Source: Symbiopectobacterium purcellii
GTDB lineage: Bacteria; Pseudomonadota; Gammaproteobacteria; Enterobacterales; Enterobacteriaceae
Direction of reading: 5' to 3'
Assembly: GCF_019797845.1 (NCBI RefSeq)
Contig: NZ_CP081864.1
Coordinates: 2,170,001 to 2,234,000, forward strand
DNA length: 64,000 nt
In this document: one piece after another, positions 29,525-41,132 of the stretch
Layout of the letters: every line of letters starts with the position of its first letter
Numbering within the stretch: position 1 is the stretch's first letter
Made by a program: the position numbers and the translations under genes
Notes under the pieces: generated by a model
Databases searched by the model: none
What the model was told of the DNA's origin: nothing
The model's input: only the letters and a program-made list of their open reading frames with translations

Positions 29525-30580
29525 ATGGCTTTCAAGATCGCAAGTTCGCCTTTTACCCATAACCATCAGCGCACACAGCGCATCATGCTGTGGGTGATAC
29601 TCGCCTGTGTGCCCGGTATCGTTGCCCAGACCCTGTTTTTTGGCGTCGGGACGTTGATACAAATCGCGCTCGCCTCAGTCACCGCGCTAACGGCGGAAGC
29701 GGTGACGTTGTCACTGAGAAAATTTGCAGTACGTACTACGCTGGCGGATCAATCCGCGCTGTTAACCGCCATTCTGCTCGGCGTCAGCTTGCCCCCATTG
29801 GCGCCCTGGTGGATGGTGGTCCTTGCCACGTTTTTCGCTATCGTGATCGCCAAACAACTTTATGGTGGATTAGGAAACAACCCCTTTAATCCGGCCATGG
29901 TCGGCTACGTGGTATTGTTAATCTCCTTCCCGGTCCAGATGACCAGTTGGCTACCGCCCACCACATTGCAGGTAGCACCGGTCACCTTCATTGATGCACT
30001 GCATGTGATTTTCACCGGAAAAACCGATGCGGGTTTGCACATTCAGGGCTTAATGCAGAACATTGATGGCATGACCCAGGCCACGCCGTTAGATAGCTTC
30101 AAAACCGGCCTGCGTGCCGGGGAAACACCGGCACAAGTGTTACAACACCCGATCTTTGCCGAGAGCCTGGCTGGCGTGGGCTGGCAATGGGTCAATCTGG
30201 CGTACCTTGCAGGTGGTATCCTTTTATTATTGACCCGCTCCATTCGTTGGCATATTCCTGTCAGCATGCTGCTCTCTTTGCTGCTGTGTGCCGCGCTTGG
30301 TTGGATATTGATGCCGGAAAAATCTGCGCCACCGCTGCTGCATCTGTTCTCCGGTGCCACTATGCTCGGTGCTTTCTTCATCGCCACCGACCCCGTGACG
30401 GCCTCCACCACCAACAAAGGGCGCTTGTTGTTTGGCGCACTGATTGGCCTGCTGGTGTGGTTGATCCGTACCTACGGTGGATACCCGGATGGCATCGCGT
30501 TTGCGGTGTTGCTGGCGAACATTACCGTGCCGCTCATCGATTACTATACCCAGCCACGCGCCTATGGCCATCGTCGATAA
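29525..30580 (+). CDS. rsxD: RsxD, membrane subunit with covalent FMN
   Basis: A 351-residue inner-membrane protein with about nine helices. It has the [12 protein letters not shown] segment (about 118-129), the [13 protein letters not shown] motif (about 180-192), whose Thr is the covalent flavin site in RnfD/NqrB proteins, and [14 protein letters not shown] (about 285-298). It abuts rsxC and is followed by rsxG after 9 nt. A matS site lies in its 5' part. Confidence 0.96.
   Translation: MAFKIASSPFTHNHQRTQRIMLWVILACVPGIVAQTLFFGVGTLIQIALASVTALTAEAVTLSLRKFAVRTTLADQSALLTAILLGVSLPPLAPWWMVVLATFFAIVIAKQLYGGLGNNPFNPAMVGYVVLLISFPVQMTSWLPPTTLQVAPVTFIDALHVIFTGKTDAGLHIQGLMQNIDGMTQATPLDSFKTGLRAGETPAQVLQHPIFAESLAGVGWQWVNLAYLAGGILLLLTRSIRWHIPVSMLLSLLLCAALGWILMPEKSAPPLLHLFSGATMLGAFFIATDPVTASTTNKGRLLFGALIGLLVWLIRTYGGYPDGIAFAVLLANITVPLIDYYTQPRAYGHRR
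29702..29714. other. matS site (MatP binding), inside rsxD
   Basis: GTGACGTTGTCAC is a perfect match to GTGACRNYGTCAC. Confidence 0.8.
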
Positions 30581-30589
30581 GGAAATAGC

Positions 30590-31216
30590 ATGATCAGTAC
30601 GATGCGACGTCACGCGACCACGCTGGCGCTGTTTGCTGCCTTGACCACCGGCTTGACAGCCATGGTCAATACCCTGACCAAACCTACCATTGCCCATCAG
30701 GCGCAGTTGCAACAAAAGGCATTGCTGGATCAGGTGATTCCGCCGGATATTTACGACAACAATATTCTGCAAGAATGTTACCTCGTCACTGATGTGGCGC
30801 TGGGCACGACATCCGCGCGCCATCTCTATATTGCTCGCAAAGGTGATACTCCGGTGGCAGCAGCCATTGAATCCAGCGCACCGGATGGCTATTCCGGTGC
30901 CATTCATCTGCTGATAGGGGCCGATTTCCATGGTAAGGTACTCGGTGTTCGGGTGACTGAGCATCATGAAACACCAGGTCTGGGCGACAAAATTGATCTG
31001 CGAATATCCGACTGGATAACCCGTTTTACAGGGCGCACCGTGCAAGGTGCTGACGATCGTCAGTGGGCCGTCAAAAAGGATGGCGGTGAATACGATCAGT
31101 TCACTGGTGCCACCATCACGCCCCGCGCCGTGGTAAATGCAAGCAAACGGACTGCGCTTTTTATGCAGACCCTCCCGGCGCGCCTGGCAACATTGCCGAA
31201 TTGTGGAGCAGAGTAA
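30590..31216 (+). CDS. rsxG: RsxG, FMN-binding subunit
   Basis: A 208-residue protein with one N-terminal membrane helix (about 8-28) and a periplasmic FMN-binding domain. The motif [12 protein letters not shown] (about 167-178) carries the Thr to which FMN is covalently attached in RnfG/NqrC proteins; [11 protein letters not shown] (about 124-134) is also conserved. Part of the rsxABCDGE operon, with a 1-nt gap to rsxE. Confidence 0.96.
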   Translation: MISTMRRHATTLALFAALTTGLTAMVNTLTKPTIAHQAQLQQKALLDQVIPPDIYDNNILQECYLVTDVALGTTSARHLYIARKGDTPVAAAIESSAPDGYSGAIHLLIGADFHGKVLGVRVTEHHETPGLGDKIDLRISDWITRFTGRTVQGADDRQWAVKKDGGEYDQFTGATITPRAVVNASKRTALFMQTLPARLATLPNCGAE

Positions 31217-31217
31217 C

Positions 31218-31922
31218 ATGAGTGAAGTGAAACACCTTCTGGCCCAGGGGCTTTGGAAAAACAACTCGGCGCTGGTGCAACTGTTAGGCATGTGCCCGCT
31301 GCTGGCCGTCACCTCTACTGCCACCAACGCATTGGGCTTAGGGTTAGCCACCACGCTGGTACTGACCTGTACCAATGCAGCGATTTCCGCAATGCGCCGT
31401 TGGGTGCCGTCTGAAATCCGCATCCCTATTTATGTGATGATTATTGCGGCCGTGGTCAGCTCGGTGGAAATGTTGATTAACGCTTACGCCTATGGCTTAT
31501 ACCAGTCGCTGGGCATTTTTATCCCGCTGATCGTCACTAACTGTTTGGTTATTGGCCGTGCGGAAGCCTACGCGGCGCAAAACCCTGTTGCCCTGTCGGC
31601 GTTGGATGGTTTCGCTATGGGTATGGGGGCGACCTGTACGATGTTCGTCTTGGGTTCGCTGCGCGAATTGCTGGGTAACGGCACGTTATTTGACGGTGCA
31701 GACCTACTGCTCGGCGATTGGGCCAAAGCGCTGCGCATTGAAGTGATCCAGGTTGATACCCCTTTCTTACTGGCCATGCTGCCTCCGGGGGCGTTTATTG
31801 GCTTGGCGCTGTTGCTTGCCGCCAAATACCTGATTGACGAAAAAATGAAACGCCGTCGTGCTGTCAGTGAGGCAAGACAGAGCGTTACGGCTGTTGATAC
31901 GCTGACCGGAATCGCACCATAA
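31218..31922 (+). CDS. rsxE: RsxE, membrane subunit
   Basis: A 234-residue inner-membrane subunit with six helices, paralogous to RsxA. The conserved segments are [17 protein letters not shown] (about 16-32) and [21 protein letters not shown] (about 96-116), each with a cysteine of the membrane Fe-S site. ATG 31218 aligns with E. coli and lies 1 nt after the rsxG stop. nth follows after 16 nt, as in E. coli. Confidence 0.96.
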   Translation: MSEVKHLLAQGLWKNNSALVQLLGMCPLLAVTSTATNALGLGLATTLVLTCTNAAISAMRRWVPSEIRIPIYVMIIAAVVSSVEMLINAYAYGLYQSLGIFIPLIVTNCLVIGRAEAYAAQNPVALSALDGFAMGMGATCTMFVLGSLRELLGNGTLFDGADLLLGDWAKALRIEVIQVDTPFLLAMLPPGAFIGLALLLAAKYLIDEKMKRRRAVSEARQSVTAVDTLTGIAP

Positions 31923-31938
31923 GCACAAGGACAAGACG

Positions 31939-32574
31939 ATGAACAAGGAAAAACGCGGCGAAATCTTGCGTCGTCTGCGCGATGCGAATCCCCATCCGAC
32001 CACCGAACTACGCTTTGAGACACCGTTCGAGCTGCTGATTGCCGTACTGCTATCCGCCCAGGCCACGGACGTCAGCGTGAATAAAGCCACGGCAAAACTC
32101 TACCCGGTCGCGAACACGCCAGAAGCCTTATTGGCGCTTGGCGTGGACGGGGTGAAAGATTATATCCGCACCATCGGCCTGTTTAACAGCAAGGCTGAAA
32201 ACATCATCAAGACCTGCCGGATCCTGTTAGACAAGCATCAAGGGCAGGTGCCGGAAAATCGCGAAGCGCTGGAAGCACTGCCCGGTGTCGGCCGAAAAAC
32301 CGCTAATGTGGTATTAAACACTGCCTTTGGTTGGCCCACCATCGCCGTTGACACGCACATTTTTCGTGTGTGCAACCGCACCGGTTTTGCGCCGGGAAAA
32401 AATGTGGATACGGTAGAAGAAAAGCTATTGAAGGTGGTGCCCGCTGAATTCAAAATCGACTGCCACCACTGGCTGATTCTGCACGGACGTTACACCTGCA
32501 TCGCCCGTAAACCACGCTGTGGCTCCTGCCTGATTGAAGATTTGTGCGAGTTCGGTGACAAGGTTTACGCCTGA
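31939..32574 (+). CDS. nth: Endonuclease III
   Basis: DNA glycosylase/AP lyase that removes oxidised pyrimidines in base-excision repair; 211 residues, the same as E. coli. It has the helix-hairpin-helix LPGVGRKTANVVLN (about 114-127, catalytic Lys), catalytic Asp in VDTHIFRV (about 138) and the 4Fe-4S loop C-X6-C-X2-C-X5-C at CIARKPRCGSCLIEDLC (about 187-203). AAGGACAAGACG precedes the ATG. It is the last gene of the rsx operon, coupling an Fe-S repair enzyme to the redox complex. Confidence 0.98.
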   Translation: MNKEKRGEILRRLRDANPHPTTELRFETPFELLIAVLLSAQATDVSVNKATAKLYPVANTPEALLALGVDGVKDYIRTIGLFNSKAENIIKTCRILLDKHQGQVPENREALEALPGVGRKTANVVLNTAFGWPTIAVDTHIFRVCNRTGFAPGKNVDTVEEKLLKVVPAEFKIDCHHWLILHGRYTCIARKPRCGSCLIEDLCEFGDKVYA

Positions 32575-32589
32575 AATCACTCAACCCGC

Positions 32590-33597
32590 TCAGCAACGTC
32601 TCTCCAAGATCCATTCTGCGATCGCGTCCAGGGCACCGGGCGCGTAGGCAGATTGCCCCGCGGCTAAAAATCCCCACTGCGTCCAGCGCGGCCATTGTTC
32701 GCTCAACTGATAATTAAACCATTTGGCGCGCAGCAAACCGTGGGTGGCATCTTTGACTTCGCGCAAACAACGGGAGGTTGCCACCGGCAGTAACCGGCTC
32801 CACACCGTTAACGTTTCCGTCGAAGAAACATTGAGATCCTGTGCCCCCATCAGCACCATCACCGGCGCACGCTGTGCGGCAATGTCCTGACGCGCGTCGG
32901 CTAGCGCATTACGCCGCTCAAAATCGTCTCGCGTACAACGTGACGCGCAAGGTTGCATCACCGTTTGCGGGGTAAAGCGTTGTGAATAAGCCGCGCGTTC
33001 TGTCGCAATAGCCGCGGCAATCGCCGACGATTCAGCCCCTTCTGCGGCTAAACGCTGCTGCATGTAGTAGAGACTTTGATCGCGCCAGTTTATCGCGGGG
33101 CCAATCAACACGATAAAATCTGCCGTAGCGCGCTGACTGGCATTGGGGACCACCCATCCCGCTTGAGAAAAACCGAGAAATCCCAGGCGACTCCCTTTCA
33201 ATTCGGGGCGAGAGCGTAACGCATGCAGCGCGGCAACCGCTTCATCCGCGCGATCGCCCAACGTTTGTGCCAGCCACTCACCGCTACTGGCCGCCACGCC
33301 GGGTTTATCCCAGGAAAAGACGCCAATCCCCTGGGCAACCAGGGCATTGACCAGCGGAAGGTAACCCCCATCAGACCAACGATCCTGAGCCCCGTCGCCG
33401 TGCACCAGCAACACCACAGGCGGATTTTGTGTGTTATCAGGCAGCAACAGCGTGCCTTCAAGGTGGGTATCGCCCAGCGAAAACGATAATGTCTGCTGGG
33501 CGCGTTCAGGGAGTTCAAAAGCAGAGAGGCCATGTAACACGATGCCTGATATTACTATTAGCGCAAAGGCTACCACTGATAGCACAAGCTTGATCAT
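32590..33597 (-). CDS. Alpha/beta hydrolase, membrane- or periplasm-directed
   Basis: A 335-residue protein with an N-terminal hydrophobic segment (LVLSVVAFALIVISGIVLHG) acting as signal or anchor, then an alpha/beta-hydrolase domain: VVLLVHGDGAQDRW oxyanion region (about 62-75), nucleophile elbow GFLGFSQAG (about 142-150), Asp in MGAQDLNV (about 252) and a late His in DATHGLL (about 284). Relatives are annotated as dienelactone hydrolase or acyl-CoA thioester hydrolase-like; the substrate is unknown. ATG 33597 has AGAGG 8 nt upstream; an ATG three codons earlier is also possible. It converges with nth. Confidence 0.85.
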   Translation of the reverse strand: MIKLVLSVVAFALIVISGIVLHGLSAFELPERAQQTLSFSLGDTHLEGTLLLPDNTQNPPVVLLVHGDGAQDRWSDGGYLPLVNALVAQGIGVFSWDKPGVAASSGEWLAQTLGDRADEAVAALHALRSRPELKGSRLGFLGFSQAGWVVPNASQRATADFIVLIGPAINWRDQSLYYMQQRLAAEGAESSAIAAAIATERAAYSQRFTPQTVMQPCASRCTRDDFERRNALADARQDIAAQRAPVMVLMGAQDLNVSSTETLTVWSRLLPVATSRCLREVKDATHGLLRAKWFNYQLSEQWPRWTQWGFLAAGQSAYAPGALDAIAEWILERRC

Positions 33598-33627
33598 GCC
33601 ATGCACCTCTTTGATGAATAATCGACA

Positions 33628-34605
<978 letters not shown>

Positions 34606-34780
34606 TCATCCCATGTTATTGAGCATGTGCATCAGGCACGAATAAATTATCTACCGTTGCTTTACTTTTTCATGATGCCGCAACATTTGCAGTGCCATGA
34701 AAAGCAGACGGTTATTTCATCATATTAAGGTCATTTAATCATAAAAAATATTTTTATATAACTATTATCTTTACATCGAT

Positions 34781-34818
34781 AAAAATAGCGCCCTCAACCT
34801 GAGCTGAGTGAGGGCGCT
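34781..34818 (-). terminator. Intrinsic terminator of topA
   Basis: Read leftward: a 10-bp stem AGCGCCCTCA / TGAGGGCGCT with a 12-nt loop, followed by ATTTTT. It lies 70 nt after the topA stop and upstream of cysB. Confidence 0.85.
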
Positions 34819-34887
34819 CATTCTAGCGCACGGCGGCGTGATCCTCTCACCTAGATCGCTATCTTCCTACCCAGATCTGGCAGCGAA

Positions 34888-37479
34888 TTATTTTTTCTCA
34901 GAGGTCCATTTGCCGTCTACATAGAATGCGGACCAGCCCGTCGCCTTACCGTTTTTCTCCGACGCAACGTATTGCTGCTTGGTTTTACGACTAAAGCGAA
35001 CCACCGCTTTGTTGCCCTCGGCATCTTCCACTGGCGCATCGGCCAGATAGCGCAGTTTTTCCGGCAGGCGATCGCGGAATCGCACCAGCTCTTCCACTAA
35101 CGGCGCGCGGGTTTCTCGCGATTTAGGGAAGGTATTGGCAGCCAGGAAGACCCCAGCAGCGCCGTCACGCAACACAAAGTATGCATCGGATTTTTCGCAA
35201 GGCAGTTCGGGTAAGGGAACCGGATCTTCCTTCGGCGGCGCGACCTCACCATTGCGCAAAATCTTGCGGGTATTGGTGCAGCTTTCGTTGGTGCAGGCCA
35301 TGTATTTACCAAAACGCCCCATTTTCAGGTGCATATCAGAACCGCATTTGTCGCACTCCACCACCGGACCGTCGTAGCCCTTGATACGAAACTCACCGTT
35401 TTCGATCTCGTAGCCATCACATGCCGGGTTATTGCCGCACACATGCAGCTTGCGCTGGTTATCGATCAGGTAGCTGTCCATGGCCGTGCCGCATTTGCCA
35501 CAACGACGACGGGCACGCAGCGCATTGGTTTCCGCCTCATCCCCTTCCAGCACGTTCAACACTTCGGCTTCAGGGATCAGGTTGATGGTGGTTTTGCAAC
35601 GCTCTTTTGGTGTCAACGCATAGCCGGAACAACCGAGGAACACGCCAGTGCTGGCGGTGCGAATCCCCATTTTACGTCCACAGGTCGGGCAATCGATGGT
35701 AGTCAGCACCATGGCATTGGGGCGCATCCCCCCGACTTCCGGATCCATTTCCGCTTTTTCCAACTGCTGGCTGAATTCGGCAAAAAACTCATCCAGCACC
35801 CCTTTCCATTCCGCCTGGTTGTTGGCGACCTGATCAAGGCTGCTTTCCATACGCGCAGTAAAATCGTAGTTCATCAACTCACGGAAATTTTCTTCCAGAC
35901 GGTCGGTAACAATTTCACCCATTTTTTCCGCGTAGAAACGGCGGTTTTCCACCCGCACATAGCCACGATCCTGAATGGTTGAAATGATGGAGGCGTAAGT
36001 TGACGGACGACCAATGCCGCGTTTTTCCAGCTCTTTTACCAGCGAGGCATCGCTATAACGCGCAGGTGGTTTGGTAAAGTGCTGGCTCGGCAGCAATTTA
36101 TCCAGGGTCATTACTTCGCCTACCTCAACGGTCGGCAGCGTGCGATCTTCATCACCTTTGCGCAGCGCTGGCATCACTTTGGTCCAGCCGTCAAAACGCA
36201 GGGTGCGCCCTTTGGCACGCAGTTGATAACCTTCCGCATTCACCGACAGCGTTGTGGAGTCATATTTGGCCGGCGTCATTTGACAAGCGACAAATTGACG
36301 CCAGATCAACTGGTAAAGTTTCTGGGCATCCGCTTCCATATCCTTCAGCGCATCCGCCAGAACGGCGACGTCCGAGGGGCGGATAGCTTCATGCGCTTCC
36401 TGCGAGTTTTCTTTACTGCTGTAGAGGTTCGCACTCTCCGGCAGGTAAGCGTTGCCAAAGCTGGACGCAATGTAATCGCGCGCCATGGTCAGCGCATCCT
36501 GACTCAGGTTGGTGGAGTCAGTACGCATGTAGGTGATGTAACCCGCTTCGTACAAGCGCTGCGCCATCATCATGGTTTTTTTAACGCCAAATCCCAGGCG
36601 GGTGCTTGCCGCCTGTTGCAGCGTGGAGGTGATGAAAGGAGCCCCCGGCTTGCTGCTGGTAGGCTTGTCTTCGCGCTCCGCGACCACATAACGCGCGGCC
36701 TCCAGCACGCTGACCGCCGCTGCGGTTTGCGCTTTATTGACCGGCTTGAACGGTTTGCCATCAACATGCGTCACCTGCATTTGCAGTGCAGCGCTTGATG
36801 ACTGCAAATCCGCATGCAGTTCCCAGTACTCTTCCGGGATGAAGGCTTTGATTTCGCGTTCGCGCTCCACCACCAGACGTACCGCAACGGACTGAACACG
36901 ACCGGCAGACAGCCCACGGGCAATTTTTTTCCACAACAGTGGAGAAACCATGTAGCCCACGACACGGTCCATAAAACGCCGCGCTTGCTGCGCATTGACC
37001 CTATCGATATTTAATTTATCTGGTTTTTCAAACGCCTGCTTGATCGCGTTCTTGGTGATTTCGTTAAACACCACGCGGCTGAAACGGCCTTCATCGCCAC
37101 CAATGATTTCCCGCAGGTGCCAGGCAATGGCTTCCCCTTCGCGGTCAAGGTCGGTTGCGAGATAGACGTGGTCGGCATTGGCCGCCAACGTTTTCAGTTC
37201 AGAGACGACTTTCTCTTTGCCGGGCAATATTTCGTAATCAGCCTGCCAGCCGTGGTACGGATCAACGCCCATACGATTGACCAGCGCGGTGCGCTCATCT
37301 TTTTTGCCGGCTTTTTTCGCTTTACCAGGCTCAGCGCTCTTCTTTGCCGCCGCGGAACCGCTGGTCGGCAAATCACGCACATGACCGACGCTCGATTTCA
37401 CCACGTAGTCATTGCCCAGATATTTGTTGATTGTTTTGGCTTTGGCCGGGGACTCAACTATGACGAGAGCTTTACCCAT
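34888..37479 (-). CDS. topA: DNA topoisomerase I
   Basis: Type IA topoisomerase that relaxes negative supercoils, 863 residues. The Toprim domain starts [15 protein letters not shown] (about 3-17), with [13 protein letters not shown] (about 111-123). The active-site Tyr is in [13 protein letters not shown] (about 319). The C-terminal part has Cys4 zinc ribbons: [17 protein letters not shown] and [21 protein letters not shown] (about 600-755). It reads away from yciN across a 513-nt gap, with cysB beyond its terminator. Confidence 0.99.
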   Translation of the reverse strand: MGKALVIVESPAKAKTINKYLGNDYVVKSSVGHVRDLPTSGSAAAKKSAEPGKAKKAGKKDERTALVNRMGVDPYHGWQADYEILPGKEKVVSELKTLAANADHVYLATDLDREGEAIAWHLREIIGGDEGRFSRVVFNEITKNAIKQAFEKPDKLNIDRVNAQQARRFMDRVVGYMVSPLLWKKIARGLSAGRVQSVAVRLVVEREREIKAFIPEEYWELHADLQSSSAALQMQVTHVDGKPFKPVNKAQTAAAVSVLEAARYVVAEREDKPTSSKPGAPFITSTLQQAASTRLGFGVKKTMMMAQRLYEAGYITYMRTDSTNLSQDALTMARDYIASSFGNAYLPESANLYSSKENSQEAHEAIRPSDVAVLADALKDMEADAQKLYQLIWRQFVACQMTPAKYDSTTLSVNAEGYQLRAKGRTLRFDGWTKVMPALRKGDEDRTLPTVEVGEVMTLDKLLPSQHFTKPPARYSDASLVKELEKRGIGRPSTYASIISTIQDRGYVRVENRRFYAEKMGEIVTDRLEENFRELMNYDFTARMESSLDQVANNQAEWKGVLDEFFAEFSQQLEKAEMDPEVGGMRPNAMVLTTIDCPTCGRKMGIRTASTGVFLGCSGYALTPKERCKTTINLIPEAEVLNVLEGDEAETNALRARRRCGKCGTAMDSYLIDNQRKLHVCGNNPACDGYEIENGEFRIKGYDGPVVECDKCGSDMHLKMGRFGKYMACTNESCTNTRKILRNGEVAPPKEDPVPLPELPCEKSDAYFVLRDGAAGVFLAANTFPKSRETRAPLVEELVRFRDRLPEKLRYLADAPVEDAEGNKAVVRFSRKTKQQYVASEKNGKATGWSAFYVDGKWTSEKK

Positions 37480-37992
37480 ATGTATTGTTACCTACCGAAT
37501 GCTTCATATTAACGTGTTGTTGAGGGCGTCTGGTCCCTTTTTCAAGGGGCATATACGTCATTTATTCTCTACCGCTACGCCTGTTCGCGTACTTCCAGCT
37601 TCACTAGGTGGAGATTCAAGAGTACATAACGGTCAATAAACCATTCCATAACCACATGACCATCCACGTTTTTTTGCTGTAATGACGGTTAACTGCCCGC
37701 GGTGCCGCTCATGCTGCCGCAACACCGTAAAGAATTTTTTCCGCTTAACGATACAAAATCCCACACTCTACCTGATAAATGCCGCCACGCAACCTAATTA
37801 GCATGGAAACGCGGTTTTCGCCAACCCCTACTGCTCATAGTTATCGGCTGAAAACGGCGTAGTCTTCAAAAAAATTACGTCGTCTTATCAACCTGTTTTC
37901 AACAGTTCAGAAAAAAAAGCGCAAAAAAGCACGAGCGAATGGCGTCGGGGTGGCGTTAGAATGGCGCCATGAGTTTCAGCAGGAGTAACACC
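37480..37992. other. 513-nt gap between topA and yciN
   Basis: This gap should hold the diverging topA and yciN promoters. In E. coli topA has several supercoiling-sensitive promoters. I see short A/T runs near 37730, 37870 and 37915 and a weak hairpin near 37533 (CCCTT-TTTC-AAGGGG), but no coding frame, tRNA or repeat that I can support. Confidence 0.5.
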
Positions 37993-38277
37993 ATGTCAGA
38001 CAACGTGACCATGGGCGCAGTGACCAGCGCCACAGAGAGAACCCCGCTCGACCGCCAGACGCTGTTAGAAGAAGCTAACCGTCTGATTCAGAACCACGAT
38101 GACTATCTGCACGGCATGATTGCCACCGACGTTGACCAAAAGAATGGCGTGCTGGTATTTAAAGGGGATTATTTTCTGGATGATAACGGCCTGCCGACAT
38201 TAAAAACCACGGCAGTGTTTAACATGTTCAAGCATTTGGCGCATGAATTGTCAGAAAAGTATCAACTGATCGACTAA
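37993..38277 (+). CDS. yciN: YciN, DUF2498 protein
   Basis: A 94-residue protein matching E. coli YciN, especially [19 protein letters not shown] and [17 protein letters not shown] in the C-terminal half. Function unknown. ATG 37993 (MSDNVT) has AGGAG 7 nt upstream; an ATG eight codons earlier is less well placed. The N-terminus is some ten residues longer than in E. coli. Divergent from topA, convergent with sohB. Confidence 0.93.
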   Translation: MSDNVTMGAVTSATERTPLDRQTLLEEANRLIQNHDDYLHGMIATDVDQKNGVLVFKGDYFLDDNGLPTLKTTAVFNMFKHLAHELSEKYQLID

Positions 38278-38328
38278 GTGAGTACACCCTGTACGCGGTC
38301 TATCTTGCCGCGCACAGGAGTATGCGCA

Positions 38329-39378
38329 TCAAACGAACGGGTGGCTGCCCCGCTGCCACCAACGCAGCAACAGACGCTCAGCGGAGTCACCCGCGTTTCC
38401 CATGATTTTATCCAGCAGGCGCTTGCGACGCGTATAGCGCACGCTCAGCACTTCATGCGTGGTGATTTCCTGGATCAGTAAATCGTCACTGGTGCCAATT
38501 GCATCGACCAGCCCTAACGTTTGCGCCTGTGTGCCAAACCAATGCTCGCCCGTGGCCGTTTTATCGATATCCAGCGTGGGTTGCATCTCTTTGACAAACT
38601 GTTTAAACAGACCGTGGGTCACGTTCAGTTCTTCACGGAATTTTTCACGCCCTTGCTCGGTATTATTCTCCCCAAACAGCGTCAGGGTACGCTTGTATTC
38701 ACCGGCGGTATGCAACTCCACATCGATATCATTGTTTTTCAGCAACCGATTAAAGTTGGGGATCTGAGCCACCACGCCGATAGAGCCGATGATGGCAAAC
38801 GGGGCTGCTACAATACGATCGGCCACACACGCCATCATGTATCCACCGCTGGCAGCAACCTTGTCCACGGCGACGGTCAACCGAATACCGCCGTCACGCA
38901 GGCGCTGTAACTGAGAAGCCGCTAACCTGTAGCCGTGAACCACACCACCGGGGCTTTCCAGGCGCAACAGCACTTCATCCTGCGGCGTAGCGACCGCCAG
39001 CACCGCCGAGACCTCTTCACGCAGCGCAGAAACTTCACCGGCGTCCATGCTGCCGTTAAAATCCAATACGTAAAGACGTGGTTTCACCACTTTCTCATCG
39101 CCGCGTTTGGCGCGCAGTTTTTCTTCTTTGGCGGCAGCCTTGTCCTCTTTTTTCTTACGCTTCGCAACCAGTTTGCGTTCCGTATCACTCATGCAGGTGT
39201 CGCGCATTTCATTTTGCATTTCGCGATACTGTTCGCCCAGGTTCATCACCTGCAACTCCCCTTTGCGTGGGCGTTTTCGCTGCGTGACACCAAAGGTCAA
39301 CACGACCAGTGCGCCAATGGCCAGCACTATCGTAACTACTTTTGCCAGAAATAAGCCGTACTGAGAAAGCAATTCCAC
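38329..39378 (-). CDS. sohB: SohB, inner-membrane S49 peptidase
   Basis: A 349-residue signal-peptide-peptidase-like protease. It has an N-terminal membrane helix (about 8-28), a charged linker rich in Lys/Glu, and an S49 domain with the nucleophile Ser in DKVAASGGYMMA (about 175-186) and the general-base Lys in GEYKRTLTLFGEN (about 226-238). In E. coli extra SohB suppresses loss of HtrA (DegP). The start is GTG 39378. Gene order sohB-yciK-btuR-rluB follows E. coli. Confidence 0.96.
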   Translation of the reverse strand: MELLSQYGLFLAKVVTIVLAIGALVVLTFGVTQRKRPRKGELQVMNLGEQYREMQNEMRDTCMSDTERKLVAKRKKKEDKAAAKEEKLRAKRGDEKVVKPRLYVLDFNGSMDAGEVSALREEVSAVLAVATPQDEVLLRLESPGGVVHGYRLAASQLQRLRDGGIRLTVAVDKVAASGGYMMACVADRIVAAPFAIIGSIGVVAQIPNFNRLLKNNDIDVELHTAGEYKRTLTLFGENNTEQGREKFREELNVTHGLFKQFVKEMQPTLDIDKTATGEHWFGTQAQTLGLVDAIGTSDDLLIQEITTHEVLSVRYTRRKRLLDKIMGNAGDSAERLLLRWWQRGSHPFV

Positions 39379-39692
39379 AAATACCGTCCCTCGTTCACTG
39401 AGTCATATCATGACGCCGCCGATGTTACCTGCGCAGTTGCCTGCGACACACCACACCATCATACCGCTCGTCTTACGCCACTCCACGGTTTTCATCAAAC
39501 CGGCGCGAGAGCAAAGAGACAGCCTAACGTATGGCGTGAAATATGGCGATGTTATTCATGGGTTTTTTACGCCTGTTGCTGTTTTTTAACGCAGTGGCCT
39601 AAGAATGCGCCCGACGCGCATTGAATTCACTGGCGCATTGAGGCATAACTGCCGTTACTTCTTAGGATTTGCGGCGTAGAGAGGAAAGCACC

Positions 39693-40454
39693 GTGCATTA
39701 TCAACCTATGAATGACCTTCTCAAACACCGCCTTATCCTGGTCACAGGCGCGGGCGATGGTATCGGGCGTGAAGCCGCGCTCACCTACGCGCGCCACGGT
39801 GCCCGGTTGATCCTGCTGGGGCGCACCGAACATAAATTACAGGACGTGCAAGCAGAAATCCTGCGTGAAACGGGGACTCACTCACTGATTGTGCCCTGCG
39901 ATTTATTGACGATAACGGAACAGGCCTGCACTACGCTGGCAACGGATCTGGAAAAACAGATACCCCACCTTGACGGCGTGCTGCATAACGCGGGGTTGCT
40001 CGGGGATATCGCACCGATTGCTGGACAGGATCCGGCCACCTGGCATCAGGTGATGCAAGTTAACGTGAACGCCACCTTTATGCTGACGCAGGCATTGTTA
40101 CCCCTGTTGCTAAAAGCCGCCAGCCCCTCACTGGTGTTCACCAGTTCCAGCGTGGGTCGCGTGGGCCGTGCAGAATGGGGAGCCTATGCGGTTTCCAAAT
40201 TCGCCACAGAAGGGCTAATGCAGGTATTAGCCGACGAGTATCGCAATCAGCATTTGCGCGTTAACTGCATCAATCCGGGGGGAACACGCACCGCAATGCG
40301 CGCCAGCGCATTCCCGGATGAAGATCCGCAACGTCTCAAAACCCCAGCCGAGATTATGCCGCTCTACCTTTATTTGATGGGCGATGACAGCAAACGCAAA
40401 ACCGGCATGAGTTTCGACGCACAGCCGGGAAGAAAGCCCGGTCCAGCCGTATAA
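39693..40454 (+). CDS. yciK: YciK, short-chain dehydrogenase
   Basis: A 253-residue SDR protein. The cofactor motif VTGAGDGIGREAA is at about 18-30, NAG near 92, catalytic Ser in TSSSVGR (about 148) and YAVSKFA (Tyr/Lys, about 163). The substrate is unknown. The start is GTG 39693 (VHYQP), which aligns with E. coli MHYQP and follows GAGGAAAG; an ATG eight codons upstream gives an unconserved extension. btuR follows after 13 nt and is probably cotranscribed. Confidence 0.95.
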   Translation: MHYQPMNDLLKHRLILVTGAGDGIGREAALTYARHGARLILLGRTEHKLQDVQAEILRETGTHSLIVPCDLLTITEQACTTLATDLEKQIPHLDGVLHNAGLLGDIAPIAGQDPATWHQVMQVNVNATFMLTQALLPLLLKAASPSLVFTSSSVGRVGRAEWGAYAVSKFATEGLMQVLADEYRNQHLRVNCINPGGTRTAMRASAFPDEDPQRLKTPAEIMPLYLYLMGDDSKRKTGMSFDAQPGRKPGPAV

Positions 40455-40467
40455 GGGAGCCTCAACA

Positions 40468-41058
40468 ATGGATAACGATCGCCACAAGCAGCGCCAGCAA
40501 AAGCTGAAACAACGGATTGACGAACGTATTGCAGCGGCCAACGAGGTGCGCGGCATCCTGATGGTTTTCACCAGTAATGGCAAAGGAAAAACCACTGCGG
40601 CCTTTGGCACCGCAACACGCGCGGTAGGCCATGGCCTGCGCGTCGGCGTGATTCAATTTATCAAAGGTGAATGGCCTAACGGCGAGCGTAATCTGCTCGC
40701 CGAGCACGGCGTTGAATTTCAGGTGATGGCAACCGGTTTTACCTGGGATACGCAGGATCGCACTGGCGATACGCTGGCAGCGCAGGCCGTCTGGCAACAC
40801 GGTAAACGCATGTTGTCCGATCCTTCGCTCGATCTGGTGATCCTGGATGAGTTTACCTACATGGTGAGCTATGACTATCTGGCACTTGAAGAGGTAGTGA
40901 ACGCATTACAACAGCGACCGTCCCATCAGAGCGTGATTATTACTGGTCGCGGCTGCCACCGCGAATTGCTGGAATTGGCGGATACGGTAACGGAAATGCG
41001 GCCGACAAAACACGCGTTTGATGCGGGTATAAAGGCTCAGCAAGGCATCGATTGGTAA
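40468..41058 (+). CDS. btuR: Cob(I)alamin adenosyltransferase
   Basis: CobA/BtuR-type enzyme that adds the 5'-deoxyadenosyl group of ATP to reduced corrinoids to make adenosylcobalamin; 196 residues. The P-loop is SNGKGKTT (about 34-41), followed by AAFGTATRAVGHG, the Walker-B-like VILDEFTYM (about 126-134) and GRGCHRELLELAD (about 157-169). Nearly identical to E. coli over most of its length. It is downstream of yciK in the same operon. Confidence 0.97.
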   Translation: MDNDRHKQRQQKLKQRIDERIAAANEVRGILMVFTSNGKGKTTAAFGTATRAVGHGLRVGVIQFIKGEWPNGERNLLAEHGVEFQVMATGFTWDTQDRTGDTLAAQAVWQHGKRMLSDPSLDLVILDEFTYMVSYDYLALEEVVNALQQRPSHQSVIITGRGCHRELLELADTVTEMRPTKHAFDAGIKAQQGIDW

Positions 41059-41079
41059 GAAAATACGCTATTGATATTG

Positions 41080-41104
41080 CGGGGTGTAGCGACTGCACAC
41101 CCCG
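41080..41104 (+). terminator. Hairpin after btuR
   Basis: Stem CGGGGTGT / ACACCCCG with a 9-nt loop, 21 nt after the btuR stop, between the converging btuR and rluB genes. No T run follows. Confidence 0.45.
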
Positions 41105-41132
41105 TGTAAAACCGACTATCTATACATCACAC

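Noticed and set aside
30227..31423. 398-residue open frame on the minus strand
   Set aside because: It lies antisense to rsxD, rsxG and rsxE, which are clearly real. Its translation has no recognisable domain, and its composition is that of a mirrored gene.
35329..35982. 217-residue plus-strand frame inside topA
   Set aside because: It is a shadow of topA on the opposite strand; topA has full-length conservation with all catalytic motifs.
37480..37992. Possible small RNA or gene in the topA-yciN gap
   Set aside because: No frame with a ribosome binding site and no stable hairpin with a T run were found; the gap is long but unsupported beyond promoters.
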